Of a DNA stretch of 64,000 bases, positions 36,133 to 45,149 are shown in pieces. The first letter of the stretch is position 1. Each line of letters begins with the position of its first letter. Both the position numbers and the translations under genes were made by a program. This DNA is from Streptomyces exfoliatus (GTDB lineage: Bacteria > Actinomycetota > Actinomycetes > Streptomycetales > Streptomycetaceae), in assembly GCF_000725545.1 (NCBI RefSeq), contig NZ_JNZP01000024.1, positions 1 to 64,000 of the forward strand, in the 5' to 3' direction. A model generated the notes under the pieces. That model searched no databases. It had not been told where the DNA came from and saw only the letters and a program-made list of their open reading frames with translations.

Positions 36133-39100
36133 GTGGGCATGGATCCGGCGGATACGGATACGGATACCGATACGGATACCGGGCGGCTGGCGATCGACCT
36201 GCTCGGTCCGGTCCGGGCACGCAGGGACGGAGCGCCCCTGTCCCTCGGCCCGGTGAGACGGCAGGCGTTCCTCGCCGCCCTCGTCCTGCGCGGCCCCGAC
36301 CTGGTGACGTACCGGCAACTCCTGGACGACGTATGGGGAAGCGAACCCCCGGGTACCGGCCACCGCGTCCTGCCGAGCTACGTCTATCCGCTGCGCAAGG
36401 CGCTCGACACGGCGGGCGTCGGACCCGACCGGTCAGTGATCCTCGGCGGGCGCGGCGGCTACCGCTTCGTGGCCGGATCCGCCGTCACCGACCTCGACGA
36501 ACTCGTTGACGCGGCCCTGCTCGCCCGGCGGGCGAAGGCCGCAGGAGACCACGACGCCGCCCTTGAGCGCACCAGTCGGGCCCTCGGCCTGTTCCGCGGC
36601 GAGCCGCTGACCGGCCTGCCGGGGCCGCTCGCCGACTCCGAACGCCGACGGCTCTCACGGCAGCGGCGCGCCCTGCACCAGGACCGGGTCGAGTGCCTCG
36701 TCCTGCTCGGGCGCCACTCGGAGGCCCTGGACGAGCTCATGGCGGTGCCCCTGGCCCGGCCGCACGACGAGCCCCTCGCCGCGCTGCGGATGCGCGCGTT
36801 GTACGGCAGCGGCCGGCAGGCGGAGGCGCTCGCCGTGTACGGGGAGACGCGCGGGCGACTCCTCGACGAGCTGGGCGTGGAGCCCGGTGAGGAACTGCGC
36901 CGGATCCAGCAGGCCGTCCTGCGCCGCGACGACCGGGTCCTGCTGGGCCGGCCGGGCGGACCGCGCGCGGCCAAAGCCGCCGTACCCGCTCCACGGATCG
37001 CCGGGCACGACATCGGGAACGAGGCCACGGGGAGCGAGGAATCCGGGCGCGAGGACGCTCGGCGCCGGGACCCGGTGGCATCCCCGCACCACGACGCCAC
37101 ACCCCCCGACCCCGCCACCCGGCCCGGCCGCCCCCGCCCCCGCCACAACGAACTCCCCGGCGACACCGCCTGTCTCGTCGGCCGCGAAGCCGAACTCGCC
37201 CTGCTCACGGCCCCCGTGCCGCCCGGAGCGGTGTCCGTGGCGGTCGTCGACGGCACCGCGGGCGTCGGCAAGAGCGCCCTGGTGGTGCGCGCCGCCTGGA
37301 CGCTCGGCGACGCCTACCCCGACGGCTCCCTGTACGTGGACCTGCGCGCGCACGGAGCCGGCCACGAGCGCGTCGACCCCCGGCGGGCCCTGCGCCGGCT
37401 CCTGCGCGCGGTCCGCGGCACCGGCGACGACCTGCCGGAGCCCGGCCCCGACGAACTCGCCGAACTCGTGGCAGCCTGGCGGGCGGCCACCAGTGCGCTC
37501 CGGCTGCTCCTGGTGGTGGACGACGCCCGCAGCGCCGAACAGGTACGGCCGCTGCTGCCCGCCGGCCCGGGGAGCCGGGTCCTGGTCGCGGGCCGACAGC
37601 GGCTGCCCGGTCTCGACGCCGATGTGCGGCTCACCGTGGAGCCCCTGGACACGGGCGGTTCGGTCGGCCTGCTGCGCACGCTGCTCGGCCGGGAGCGGGC
37701 GGACCGCGAGCCCGAGGCCGCCCGCGCACTCGCCCGGCGCTGCGGCGGTCTGCCCCTGGCGCTGCGCATCGTGGGCGCCCGGCTGCAGAACCGCCCGTCC
37801 TGGACGCTGGAGCATCTGGCCGCACGGATGTCCGACGACGCGCGCGGCCTCGGCGAGCTGAAGGCCGAGGACCGCAGCATGGCGGCCGCGTTCCGGATGT
37901 CGTACGACCAGCTCACCCCGGAACTGCGGCGCGGCTTCCTGGCGGTGGGCCAGTCCCCGACGGCCCGGTTCGACGGGCTGACCCTCGCCGTCATGCTGGA
38001 CCGCTCCCGTGAAGACGCCGACGACCTCCTGGAGGACCTGGTCGACGCGAGCCTGCTGCACCAGCCGCAGCCCGGCCGCTACCGGCTGCACGACCTCGTA
38101 CGGGCCCACGCGCGGCACCTCGCCGCCGAGGCCCCCGCGCAGGCCGCCGCCGACCGCGCCGCCGTCCTGGGCCTCTACACGGCCGCGGGCCGCCTCGCGG
38201 GCGGCTGGGGCCCCGAGGCCTTCCCGACCGGCCCCGAGGTCACCGCGGCGCCCTTCGCCGACTGGCGGGAGGCCACCGCGTGGCTGGACGGCGCGAGCGG
38301 CGAACTCGTCGACGTGGTGGCGTACGCGGCCGACGCCGGGGAGTACGACCACGCCGGCTGGATCGCCGAGGCCCTGGCCGACCACCTGGTCCGCCAGGGC
38401 CATCACCAGGAGGCCCGCACCGCCCTGGAGACGGCCCTGACCTGCGCGGACATGGCCGGTGACCGGCGGATGCCCGCCTCACTGCGCAACTGCGTGGGCC
38501 TCGTCGATGTCCACCGGGGCAGGTTCCGTGAGGCGTACGCCTGGTTCGCCGACGCGCTGCGCCTCAGCCGCGGTCAGGGGGAGCCGTGGGACCGGGCCCG
38601 GGCCATGGCCGGGATGGGTGTGGCGCGGTGGCCGCTGGGACACGTCGACGAAGCGGTCGCCCACCTGGACGAGGCCCTTGAGCTGGCGGTCCGGCTGGAC
38701 GACGACTGGCTCGCGGGCACCGTGACCTGCAACCTCGGCGCCATCCACGCCAAGGCCGGTCGGCACGAGGAGGCCCTGGGGCACTACCGCTCCGCGCTCT
38801 CCGTGGCGGAGAAGAACGGCCGGCCCGGGACGATCAGCGAAACCCTGTGCTTCGTCGCCGACGCCCACCTGGCCCTCGGCCGCCCCGAGGAGGCCATGAG
38901 CCTGCTGCGGCGGGCGGTGGACCTGGCGCAGGAGGCGGGCGACGTGTCCCTGCGCGCGAACGCCCTGTCCCGCCTCGGCGCCGCCGAACACGCCCAGGGC
39001 GACCCGCACGCGGCCGTCGACACCCACCACGAGGCCTTGTCGGCCCTCACCGAGCGCACGAGCGCCTGGCTGGAGATGCAGATCCGCACCCGCCTCGGCC

Positions 39101-39228
39101 AGAGCTACGCGGCGGTCGGCCGCCGCACCGAGGCACGGCGTGAGTTCCGGACCGCGCTGTCCCTGCCGGAGGCCGGCGACCACCCCCGCGCCTACGGCCC
39201 CGCGCGCGACGGACTGGACAGCTGCTGA
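36133..39228 (+). CDS. AfsR-type SARP transcriptional regulator
   Basis: 1031 aa from GTG 36133 (GGGGA at 36121-36125); ATG 36139 is the alternative. Order: N-terminal OmpR-like winged helix (YRQLLDDVWG; LPSYVYPLRKAL), bacterial transcriptional activator domain (to about 270), a disordered linker, NB-ARC ATPase with P-loop VVDGTAGVGKSAL at about 372-385 and RCGGLPLALRI, then C-terminal TPR repeats. This is the architecture of AfsR, a global activator of antibiotic synthesis phosphorylated by AfsK. It is transcribed divergently from two AfsK-type kinases, strengthening the AfsK/AfsR reading. The coding start contains a hexanucleotide repeat giving (Asp-Thr)5. No afsS-like gene follows directly. 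Confidence 0.92.
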   Translation: MGMDPADTDTDTDTDTGRLAIDLLGPVRARRDGAPLSLGPVRRQAFLAALVLRGPDLVTYRQLLDDVWGSEPPGTGHRVLPSYVYPLRKALDTAGVGPDRSVILGGRGGYRFVAGSAVTDLDELVDAALLARRAKAAGDHDAALERTSRALGLFRGEPLTGLPGPLADSERRRLSRQRRALHQDRVECLVLLGRHSEALDELMAVPLARPHDEPLAALRMRALYGSGRQAEALAVYGETRGRLLDELGVEPGEELRRIQQAVLRRDDRVLLGRPGGPRAAKAAVPAPRIAGHDIGNEATGSEESGREDARRRDPVASPHHDATPPDPATRPGRPRPRHNELPGDTACLVGREAELALLTAPVPPGAVSVAVVDGTAGVGKSALVVRAAWTLGDAYPDGSLYVDLRAHGAGHERVDPRRALRRLLRAVRGTGDDLPEPGPDELAELVAAWRAATSALRLLLVVDDARSAEQVRPLLPAGPGSRVLVAGRQRLPGLDADVRLTVEPLDTGGSVGLLRTLLGRERADREPEAARALARRCGGLPLALRIVGARLQNRPSWTLEHLAARMSDDARGLGELKAEDRSMAAAFRMSYDQLTPELRRGFLAVGQSPTARFDGLTLAVMLDRSREDADDLLEDLVDASLLHQPQPGRYRLHDLVRAHARHLAAEAPAQAAADRAAVLGLYTAAGRLAGGWGPEAFPTGPEVTAAPFADWREATAWLDGASGELVDVVAYAADAGEYDHAGWIAEALADHLVRQGHHQEARTALETALTCADMAGDRRMPASLRNCVGLVDVHRGRFREAYAWFADALRLSRGQGEPWDRARAMAGMGVARWPLGHVDEAVAHLDEALELAVRLDDDWLAGTVTCNLGAIHAKAGRHEEALGHYRSALSVAEKNGRPGTISETLCFVADAHLALGRPEEAMSLLRRAVDLAQEAGDVSLRANALSRLGAAEHAQGDPHAAVDTHHEALSALTERTSAWLEMQIRTRLGQSYAAVGRRTEARREFRTALSLPEAGDHPRAYGPARDGLDSC
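36151..36180 (+). repeat. Hexanucleotide repeat encoding (Asp-Thr)5
   Basis: Five copies of GATACG/GATACC in frame just after the SARP start codon. Copy-number change would alter N-terminal length by two residues per unit without a frameshift. Confidence 0.9.
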
Positions 39229-39307
39229 GGCGGGGGAGACGGGCCGCCGCCTGCCTCCACTGACCGTTCCAGGTGAGTGAGCGTGTCCGTCGGGGCCGCG
39301 GCCCGTT

Positions 39308-39613
39308 GTGAGGGGTGTGACCTCAACCCGACGCATCTCCTCAGTCCTCGCCGTCGCAGCCGCCTTCTCGTGCCTCGGCGGCACCGCGGCACAGGCCGCC
39401 GCCCCCGTCGGCCCGCTCGGACCGCCGGTGAACCCGGTCAGCGAGCTCGACGCCCTCACCATGACCGGGATTCCCGAGGAGTCCCGCGCGCAGTTCCCCG
39501 GCATCGCCGGTCAGCTGGGCGGGCTCAACCGTGTCAACGACCTGAACCAGATCCACCAGCTCACCGATCTGGCCGCGCCGGCCACCGGGCTGCTGCCCGA
39601 GATCTCCACCTGA
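39308..39613 (+). CDS. Small secreted protein
   Basis: 101 aa. A Sec signal peptide is clear: RR, hydrophobic core ISSVLAVAAAFSCLGG, then cleavage after AQA (TAAQAAAPVG). The mature part is about 70 residues with no Cys, rich in Gly, Leu, Asn and Pro (LGPPVNPVSELDALTM; GGLNRVNDLNQIHQLTDL). The start is GTG 39308 or GTG 39317; neither has a clean ribosome site. It is not a chaplin or rodlin that I recognise. It lies downstream of the SARP gene and may be a surface or matrix peptide. Confidence 0.62.
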   Translation: MRGVTSTRRISSVLAVAAAFSCLGGTAAQAAAPVGPLGPPVNPVSELDALTMTGIPEESRAQFPGIAGQLGGLNRVNDLNQIHQLTDLAAPATGLLPEIST

Positions 39614-39711
39614 CCGACACCGCCAGGACGAGCCGGCAGCGTGCGACGGCGCACCCTGCCGGCTCCGTCATGCACGGCGGCCGGAGTCACCAGCGCCGGC
39701 CGAGGCACGCG

Positions 39712-39963
39712 TCACCAGCCGAAGCGCCGGTCCACGACGGCGGCGAACTCCTCGAACGAGAGGACGCGGTCGCCGTTCTGGTCGGCCGCGTCGAACAGGG
39801 CGGAGGCCTCGTCGGCGGTCCCCACGGCCCAGAACGGGATCACTCCCTGCGCGGCCAGGGTCGGGCCCTTCGCCCGCAGGGCGTTGATGACCTCGACCCG
39901 TGTCAGGGTGCCGTCGTGGTCGAGGTCGAGCGCGTCGAAGAGAGTGCGGGCCTTGTCGCTCAT
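39712..39963 (-). CDS. Two-EF-hand calcium-binding protein (CabC-like)
   Basis: 83 aa. EF loops are DLDHDGTLTRVE and DQNGDRVLSFEE, joined by a central helix. ATG at 39963-39961 gives MSDKARTLFDALD, the usual start for small actinobacterial EF-hand proteins such as CabC. A longer upstream reading was rejected. Probably a cytoplasmic Ca2+ buffer or sensor; CabC influences aerial mycelium formation in Streptomyces. Confidence 0.85.
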   Translation of the reverse strand: MSDKARTLFDALDLDHDGTLTRVEVINALRAKGPTLAAQGVIPFWAVGTADEASALFDAADQNGDRVLSFEEFAAVVDRRFGW

Positions 39964-40168
39964 GCTGTGTGTGTCCTGTTCCCTGTGGCCGGGGCCGTCG
40001 TGTCGGCCGCTGCGTCCCTGTACGGAAGGACGCCGGGTGCCCCCCGCACGTTGCCTCAAGCCTGTCACCGCGCACTCTCCTCCAGGGCGTGGCCGAGCCG
40101 CCAGGAGGTCGTCCACAGGTTCCCCCGGACGCGACCGGGGTGTCCGTGGGGCCCGATAGGGTGGGTGA

Positions 40169-42214
40169 ATGGTCCTTTCCGACGGTTCCGCCGTGATCTC
40201 CGACGCGGCGGAGGCCCTCCACCGCGTCTTCGGCTACAGCTCCTTCCGAGGGGAGCAGCGGGAGATCATCGAGCAGGTCGTCGACGGCGGCGACGCCCTC
40301 GTGCTGATGCCCACGGGTGGCGGCAAGTCGCTCTGCTACCAGATCCCGGCCCTGGTCAGAGAGGGCACGGGCGTCGTGATCTCGCCGCTCATCGCCCTGA
40401 TGCAGGACCAGGTGGACGCGCTCAGGGCCCTCGGGGTGCGGGCCGGATTCCTCAATTCGACCCAGGACACGTACGAGCGGCAGGCCGTGGAGCAGGCCTT
40501 CCTCGCCGACGAGCTCGACCTGCTCTACCTGGCTCCGGAGCGCCTGCGCACCGAGGGCACCCAGCGGCTCCTCGACCGGGGCAAGGTGTCGCTCTTCGCG
40601 ATCGACGAGGCGCACTGCGTGGCGCAGTGGGGCCACGACTTCCGGCCCGACTACCTCGCCCTGTCCATGCTGCACGAGCGCTGGCCCAAGGTGCCGCGGA
40701 TCGCGCTGACGGCGACGGCCACGGAGGCCACGCACAAGGAGATCGCGGCACGGCTCGGTCTGGAGGACGCCCGGCACTTCGTCGCGGGCTTCGACCGGCC
40801 GAACATCCAGTACCGCATCGTCCCGAAGAACAGCCCGCACAAGCAGCTGCTGGAACTCATCAGGACCGAGCACGAGGGCGACGCCGGAGTCGTCTACTGC
40901 CTCTCGCGGGCCTCGGTGGAGAAGACCGCCGCCCTCCTCGTGGAGAACGGCATCGACGCCGTGCCGTACCACGCCGGCATGGACGCCCGTACGCGCGCCG
41001 CGAACCAGGCCCGCTTCCTGCGGGAGGACGGGGTCGTCGTGGTGGCGACGATCGCCTTCGGCATGGGCATCGACAAGCCGGACGTGCGCTTCGTGGCCCA
41101 CCTCGACCTGCCGAAGTCGGTCGAGGGCTACTACCAGGAGACCGGCCGCGCCGGCCGTGACGGGGAGCCGGCCACGGCTTGGCTGGCGTACGGACTCCAG
41201 GACGTCGTCCAGCAGCGCAAGATGATCGACGGCTCCGAGGGCGACGAGCAGCACCGGCGTTCCCTCGCGATGCACCTGGAAGCCATGCTGGCGCTCTGCG
41301 AGACGGTCGACTGCCGTCGGGTGCGGCTGCTCGCCTACTTCGGGCAGAAGGGCGAGCCCTGTGGCAACTGCGACACGTGTCTGACCCCGGCGGAGTCGTG
41401 GGACGGCACGGTCGCGGCCCAGAAGCTGCTGTCGACCGTGTGGCGGCTGGCCAAGGAGCGGCGCCAGAAGTTCGGTGCCGGGCAGATCATCGACATCCTC
41501 CAGGGCAAGAGGACGGCCAAGGTCATCCAGTTCGACCACGACGGGCTGTCGGTGTTCGGCGTCGGCGCGGACCTGGGCACCGCGGAGTGGCGCGGCGTCG
41601 TCCGTCAGCTCCTCGCGCTGGGGCTCCTCGCGGTGGAGGGCGACTACGGCACGCTCGTGCTCACGGAGGAGAGCGGCGAGGTGCTCGGTGGGCGCCGCAC
41701 CGTCACGATGCGCAAGGAGAAGGCGCCGGCCGCCCCGTCCCGCAAGGAGCCCGGGGGCCGCTCGGCGAAGGGCGCCCGCGTGCCGGTCGACCTTCCGGCC
41801 GCCGCCGTGCCGGTCTTCGAGGCGCTCCGCGCCTGGCGGGCCGCGACGGCCAAGGAACAGGGCGTACCGGCGTACGTCGTCTTCCACGACGCCACCCTGC
41901 GGGAGATCGCGACGCGGCTCCCCACGACGGTCGCGGAGCTGGGCACCGTCGGCGGCGTCGGCGAGGCCAAGCTCACCAAGTACGCCGAGGGGGTCCTGGA
42001 GACCCTGGCCGAGTCCGGCGGCACCGGTACGGGTGCCGCTGCGGGTGCCGGTTCCGAATCCGGACCGGCTGTCGGTGCGGGCGCCGGTGCGGGCGCCGGT
42101 GGTGTGGCAGCCCGGGTGCCAGCCGCCCCGGCGCCCGACGCTCCGCCGTCGTACGACGAGGAGCCGCCCTTCGACATGGACGAGTTCGAGCCGCCGTGGG
42201 ACGAGGACGAGTAG
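40169..42214 (+). CDS. recQ: ATP-dependent DNA helicase RecQ
   Basis: 681 aa. SF2 helicase motifs: [13 protein letters not shown], Walker [35 protein letters not shown], then [19 protein letters not shown] and [12 protein letters not shown]. The RecQ zinc site has four Cys ([18 protein letters not shown] plus the upstream Cys pair region), followed by the winged helix and an HRDC-like domain ([23 protein letters not shown]). A Gly/Ala linker and a very acidic tail ([19 protein letters not shown]) follow. It unwinds DNA in recombination and repair. It stands alone, convergent with fdhD. Confidence 0.95.
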   Translation: MVLSDGSAVISDAAEALHRVFGYSSFRGEQREIIEQVVDGGDALVLMPTGGGKSLCYQIPALVREGTGVVISPLIALMQDQVDALRALGVRAGFLNSTQDTYERQAVEQAFLADELDLLYLAPERLRTEGTQRLLDRGKVSLFAIDEAHCVAQWGHDFRPDYLALSMLHERWPKVPRIALTATATEATHKEIAARLGLEDARHFVAGFDRPNIQYRIVPKNSPHKQLLELIRTEHEGDAGVVYCLSRASVEKTAALLVENGIDAVPYHAGMDARTRAANQARFLREDGVVVVATIAFGMGIDKPDVRFVAHLDLPKSVEGYYQETGRAGRDGEPATAWLAYGLQDVVQQRKMIDGSEGDEQHRRSLAMHLEAMLALCETVDCRRVRLLAYFGQKGEPCGNCDTCLTPAESWDGTVAAQKLLSTVWRLAKERRQKFGAGQIIDILQGKRTAKVIQFDHDGLSVFGVGADLGTAEWRGVVRQLLALGLLAVEGDYGTLVLTEESGEVLGGRRTVTMRKEKAPAAPSRKEPGGRSAKGARVPVDLPAAAVPVFEALRAWRAATAKEQGVPAYVVFHDATLREIATRLPTTVAELGTVGGVGEAKLTKYAEGVLETLAESGGTGTGAAAGAGSESGPAVGAGAGAGAGGVAARVPAAPAPDAPPSYDEEPPFDMDEFEPPWDEDE

Positions 42215-42238
42215 ACCGGATCGCTTCACACATCCCTT

Positions 42239-42263
42239 CCGGGCCGTCGTCACGACGGCCCGG
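42239..42263. terminator. Bidirectional hairpin between recQ and fdhD
   Basis: 12-bp arms CCGGGCCGTCGT (42239-42250) and 42252-42263 around a single C, in the 61-bp convergent gap. Confidence 0.7.
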
Positions 42264-42275
42264 GTCACCGCCCGG

Positions 42276-43115
42276 TCACGGCCGGCGGTCAGGGAGGTCG
42301 ATCCGTTCGTCGCCGCAGTAGACGTTCATCGACGCGCCGCGCAGGAAGCCGACGAGGGTGAGTCCGCTCTCGGCGGCGAGGTCGACGGCGAGCGACGAGG
42401 GGGCGGAGACCGCGGCGAGCACGGGGACGCCGGCCATGACGGCCTTCTGCACGAGCTCGAAGGAGGCCCGGCCGCTGACCATCAGTACGGTGCCCCGCAG
42501 CGGGAGGAGTCCTTCGCGCAGGGCGTGGCCGATGACCTTGTCGACGGCGTTGTGCCGGCCGACGTCCTCGCGGACGCCCAGCAGCTCACCGTCGGGGCCG
42601 AAGAGGCCGGCGGCGTGCAGGCCACCGGTCGTGTCGAACACCCGCTGGGCCGCTCGCAGCTTGTCCGGCAGGCCGGCGAGGGTGTCCGTCCCGATGCGCA
42701 GCGGGTCCTCGGCCACGGTCCAGGCGGCCGTCGTACGCACCGCGTCGAGGCTGGCCTTGCCGCACAGCCCGCAGGACGACGTGGTGTAGAAGTTCCGCTC
42801 CAGGGAGGCGTCCGGGGCGGCCACGTGAGGGGCCAGACCGACGTCGACCACGTTGTACGTGTTGCCCCCGTCGGCGGTGGCGCCCGCGCAGTAGCGGATG
42901 CCCGCCACGTCGGCGGCGGTGTGCACCACGCCTTCGCTGACCAGGAAGCCGACCGCGAGGTCGAAGTCGTCGCCGGGGGTGCGCATGGTCACCGTCAGCG
43001 GGCGCCCGCCGACCCGGATCTCCATCGGCTCCTCGGCGGCCAGCGTGTCCGGACGGTAGGACGAGTCCCCCTCGCGTACGCGCAGGACGCGCCGCCGCGC
43101 GGTCACTCGCCCCAT
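42276..43115 (-). CDS. fdhD: Formate dehydrogenase accessory sulfurtransferase FdhD
   Basis: 279 aa. The sulfur-carrying Cys loop is [12 protein letters not shown]; other family blocks are [32 protein letters not shown] and [15 protein letters not shown]. FdhD transfers sulfur from a cysteine desulfurase to the molybdenum cofactor of formate dehydrogenase. ATG 43115 follows GAGGAG. No formate dehydrogenase gene is in the window. Confidence 0.95.
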   Translation of the reverse strand: MGRVTARRRVLRVREGDSSYRPDTLAAEEPMEIRVGGRPLTVTMRTPGDDFDLAVGFLVSEGVVHTAADVAGIRYCAGATADGGNTYNVVDVGLAPHVAAPDASLERNFYTTSSCGLCGKASLDAVRTTAAWTVAEDPLRIGTDTLAGLPDKLRAAQRVFDTTGGLHAAGLFGPDGELLGVREDVGRHNAVDKVIGHALREGLLPLRGTVLMVSGRASFELVQKAVMAGVPVLAAVSAPSSLAVDLAAESGLTLVGFLRGASMNVYCGDERIDLPDRRP

Positions 43116-43254
43116 TGTTCACTCCTCTGACGTTCGGCCTCACCCCAGACTCTGCCACGGGGCGGGTGCCGGGCTGCGCATCGGATCATGCCCACCTAGG
43201 CTGACGCTGTCCTTTTGAGTGTCTTCTGTCCGTAAAGGTTCTCGCGGGAGTCCC

Positions 43255-44238
43255 ATGGTCGTCGTCCAGCCCGTCGTCGTGCCCCCCGAGCGGGCGGCCC
43301 TCTTTCTGGTGGCCACGGTCAACCCCGGCGGTGAGGCCACGGTGGCGGAGGCCCTCCAGGAGCTGACGGGGCTGACCCGGTCGGTGTCCTTCCGCTACCC
43401 CGACGACGGCCTCAGCTGTGTCGTCGGCATCGGCTCCGAGGGCTGGGACCGGCTCGTCGGCGGCCCGCGCCCCCGCGAACTCCACCCCTTCCCGGCCCTG
43501 CGGGGCCCCCGCCACCGCGCCCCGGCGACCCCCGGTGACCTGCTCTTCCACCTGCGCGCCCGCCGTATGGACCTCTGCTTCGAGTTGGGTCGGCTGATCG
43601 TGGAACAGCTCGCGGGCGCGGTGACCGTCGTCGACGAGGTGCACGGCTTCGCGTACCTCGACGAGCGCGACCTCCTCGGCTTCGTCGACGGCAGCGAGAA
43701 CCCGGCGGGCCAGGTGGCCTCCGAGGCGGTCCACGTCGGCGACGAGGACCCTCCGTTCCGCGGCGGCAGCTACGTCGTCGTGCAGAAGTACCTGCACGAC
43801 ATGGCGGCCTGGGACTCGCTCACCGTCGAGCAGCAGGAGCAGGTCATCGGGCGCGCCAAGGCGTCCAACGTCGAGATGTCCGACGACGTCAAACCGGCGG
43901 ACTCGCACGTGGCGCTGACCACCGTCGTCGACGAGGACGGTGGTCAGCGGCAGATCCTCCGCGCGAACATGCCGTTCGGGAGGGTGGGCAGCGGAGAGAT
44001 CGGCACGTACTTCATCGGCTACGCGCGCACCCCGGCCGTGACCGAGCTGATGCTGCGCAACATGTTCCTGGGGGACCCGCCGGGCAACACCGACCGCATC
44101 CTCGACTTCTCCCGGGCCGTCACCGGCGGCCTCTTCTTCGTGCCGAGCGCCGACTTCCTCGACGACCTGCCCGCCGCGCCGCCGCCCGCCGCCCGCCAGG
44201 GGGACTCCCTGGGCATCGGCGGCCTGAAAGGAGCCTGA
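43255..44238 (+). CDS. Dye-decolourising peroxidase (DyP type B), encapsulin cargo
   Basis: 327 aa. DyP motifs: LLGFVDGSENP (GxxDG with catalytic Asp), proximal heme His in ADSHVALT, distal Arg in ILRANMPFG, and FFVPSADFLDDLP near the end. The C-terminal peptide GDSLGIGGLKGA is the classical encapsulin-targeting signal, so the enzyme is packaged inside the shell encoded by the next gene. ATG 43255 follows GCGGGAG; an upstream ATG at 43219 was rejected for lack of a ribosome site. The encapsulin gene starts 4 nt after the stop. Confidence 0.95.
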   Translation: MVVVQPVVVPPERAALFLVATVNPGGEATVAEALQELTGLTRSVSFRYPDDGLSCVVGIGSEGWDRLVGGPRPRELHPFPALRGPRHRAPATPGDLLFHLRARRMDLCFELGRLIVEQLAGAVTVVDEVHGFAYLDERDLLGFVDGSENPAGQVASEAVHVGDEDPPFRGGSYVVVQKYLHDMAAWDSLTVEQQEQVIGRAKASNVEMSDDVKPADSHVALTTVVDEDGGQRQILRANMPFGRVGSGEIGTYFIGYARTPAVTELMLRNMFLGDPPGNTDRILDFSRAVTGGLFFVPSADFLDDLPAAPPPAARQGDSLGIGGLKGA

Positions 44239-44242
44239 GTCC

Positions 44243-45085
44243 ATGACGACCCCCGACGCCCCGAGCGACTCGTACAGCGGTACCGACACGAACAACCTGC
44301 ACCGCGAACTCGCCCCGATCACCCCGGCGGCCTGGGCCGAGATCGAGGAGGAGGCCCGCCGCACGTTCCGGCGCAACGTCGCTGGCCGCCGCGTCGTCGA
44401 CGTCCCCGACCCGGCGGGACCGGAACTCGCCGCCGTCGGCACGGGGCACCTCACCGACATGAGCCCGCCGGCCCCCGGCGTCACGGCGCGCCTGCGCGAG
44501 GCGAAACCCCTCGTCGAACTCAGGGTGCCGTTCACCGTGGACCGGGCCGCCGTCGACGACGTCGAGCGGGGCGCGAAGGACTCGGACTGGCAGCCGGTGA
44601 AGGACGCGGCGCGTGCCATGGCCTTCGTCGAGGACCGGACGATCTTCGACGGGTACGGGGCGGCGGGCGTCGACGGGCTGCGTGCCCGGTCGTCGAACCC
44701 GGTGGTCCGGCTGCCCGCCGAACCGCGCGACTACCCCGACGCCGTCAGCAGGGCGCTGACCTCACTGCGGCTCGCGGGCGTCGACGGCCCGTACGCGCTG
44801 CTCCTCGGGGCCGAGGAGTACCGGGCGGTCAGCGAGACCTCCGACCACGGCTACCCGATCGCGGCACACCTCGGGCGCATGCTCGACGGCTCCCCGATCT
44901 GGGCGCCCGCGCTGAGCGGCGGCTTCGTCCTGTCCACCCGTGGCGGCGACTTCGAGCTGCGCCTCGGCCAGGACCTGGCGATCGGCTACACGTCGCACGA
45001 CGCGAACAGCGTCCAGCTCTACTTCCAGGAGACCCTGACCTTCCGTACGTACACGGACGAGGCCGTCGTCGTACTGGAGGCCTGA
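44243..45085 (+). CDS. Family-1 encapsulin shell protein (HK97 fold)
   Basis: 280 aa, typical for linocin M18/CFP29-type encapsulins. Recognisable parts are NNLHRELAPITPAAWAEIEEE at the N-terminus, GARSSNP-like loop (RARSSNPVVRLP), YALLLGAEEYR, GSPIWAPALSGGFVLSTRGG and DLAIGYTSHDANSVQLYFQE. It should assemble into a protein nanocompartment that loads the DyP through its C-terminal peptide. Ribosome site AAGGAG at 44228-44233 lies within the end of the DyP gene, so both form one operon. Confidence 0.96.
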   Translation: MTTPDAPSDSYSGTDTNNLHRELAPITPAAWAEIEEEARRTFRRNVAGRRVVDVPDPAGPELAAVGTGHLTDMSPPAPGVTARLREAKPLVELRVPFTVDRAAVDDVERGAKDSDWQPVKDAARAMAFVEDRTIFDGYGAAGVDGLRARSSNPVVRLPAEPRDYPDAVSRALTSLRLAGVDGPYALLLGAEEYRAVSETSDHGYPIAAHLGRMLDGSPIWAPALSGGFVLSTRGGDFELRLGQDLAIGYTSHDANSVQLYFQETLTFRTYTDEAVVVLEA

Positions 45086-45099
45086 CCGGAGGGACCGAA

Positions 45100-45134
45100 G
45101 GCCCGACCGGAGGCCCGAGGGCCTCGGCCGGGCC
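45100..45134. terminator. Imperfect bidirectional hairpin after the encapsulin gene
   Basis: GAGGCCC/GGGCCTC core (45110-45116, 45119-45125) extends to about 15 pairs with one bulge and one mismatch. It lies between the convergent encapsulin and DD-peptidase-like genes. Confidence 0.55.
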
Positions 45135-45149
45135 GGGAGAGCCGTGCGG

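Noticed and set aside
35954..36220. N-terminal extension of the membrane protein into the SARP gene
   Set aside because: The YPYRYPYPYP stretch is an antisense reading of the SARP hexanucleotide repeat; GTG 35953 has a proper ribosome site.
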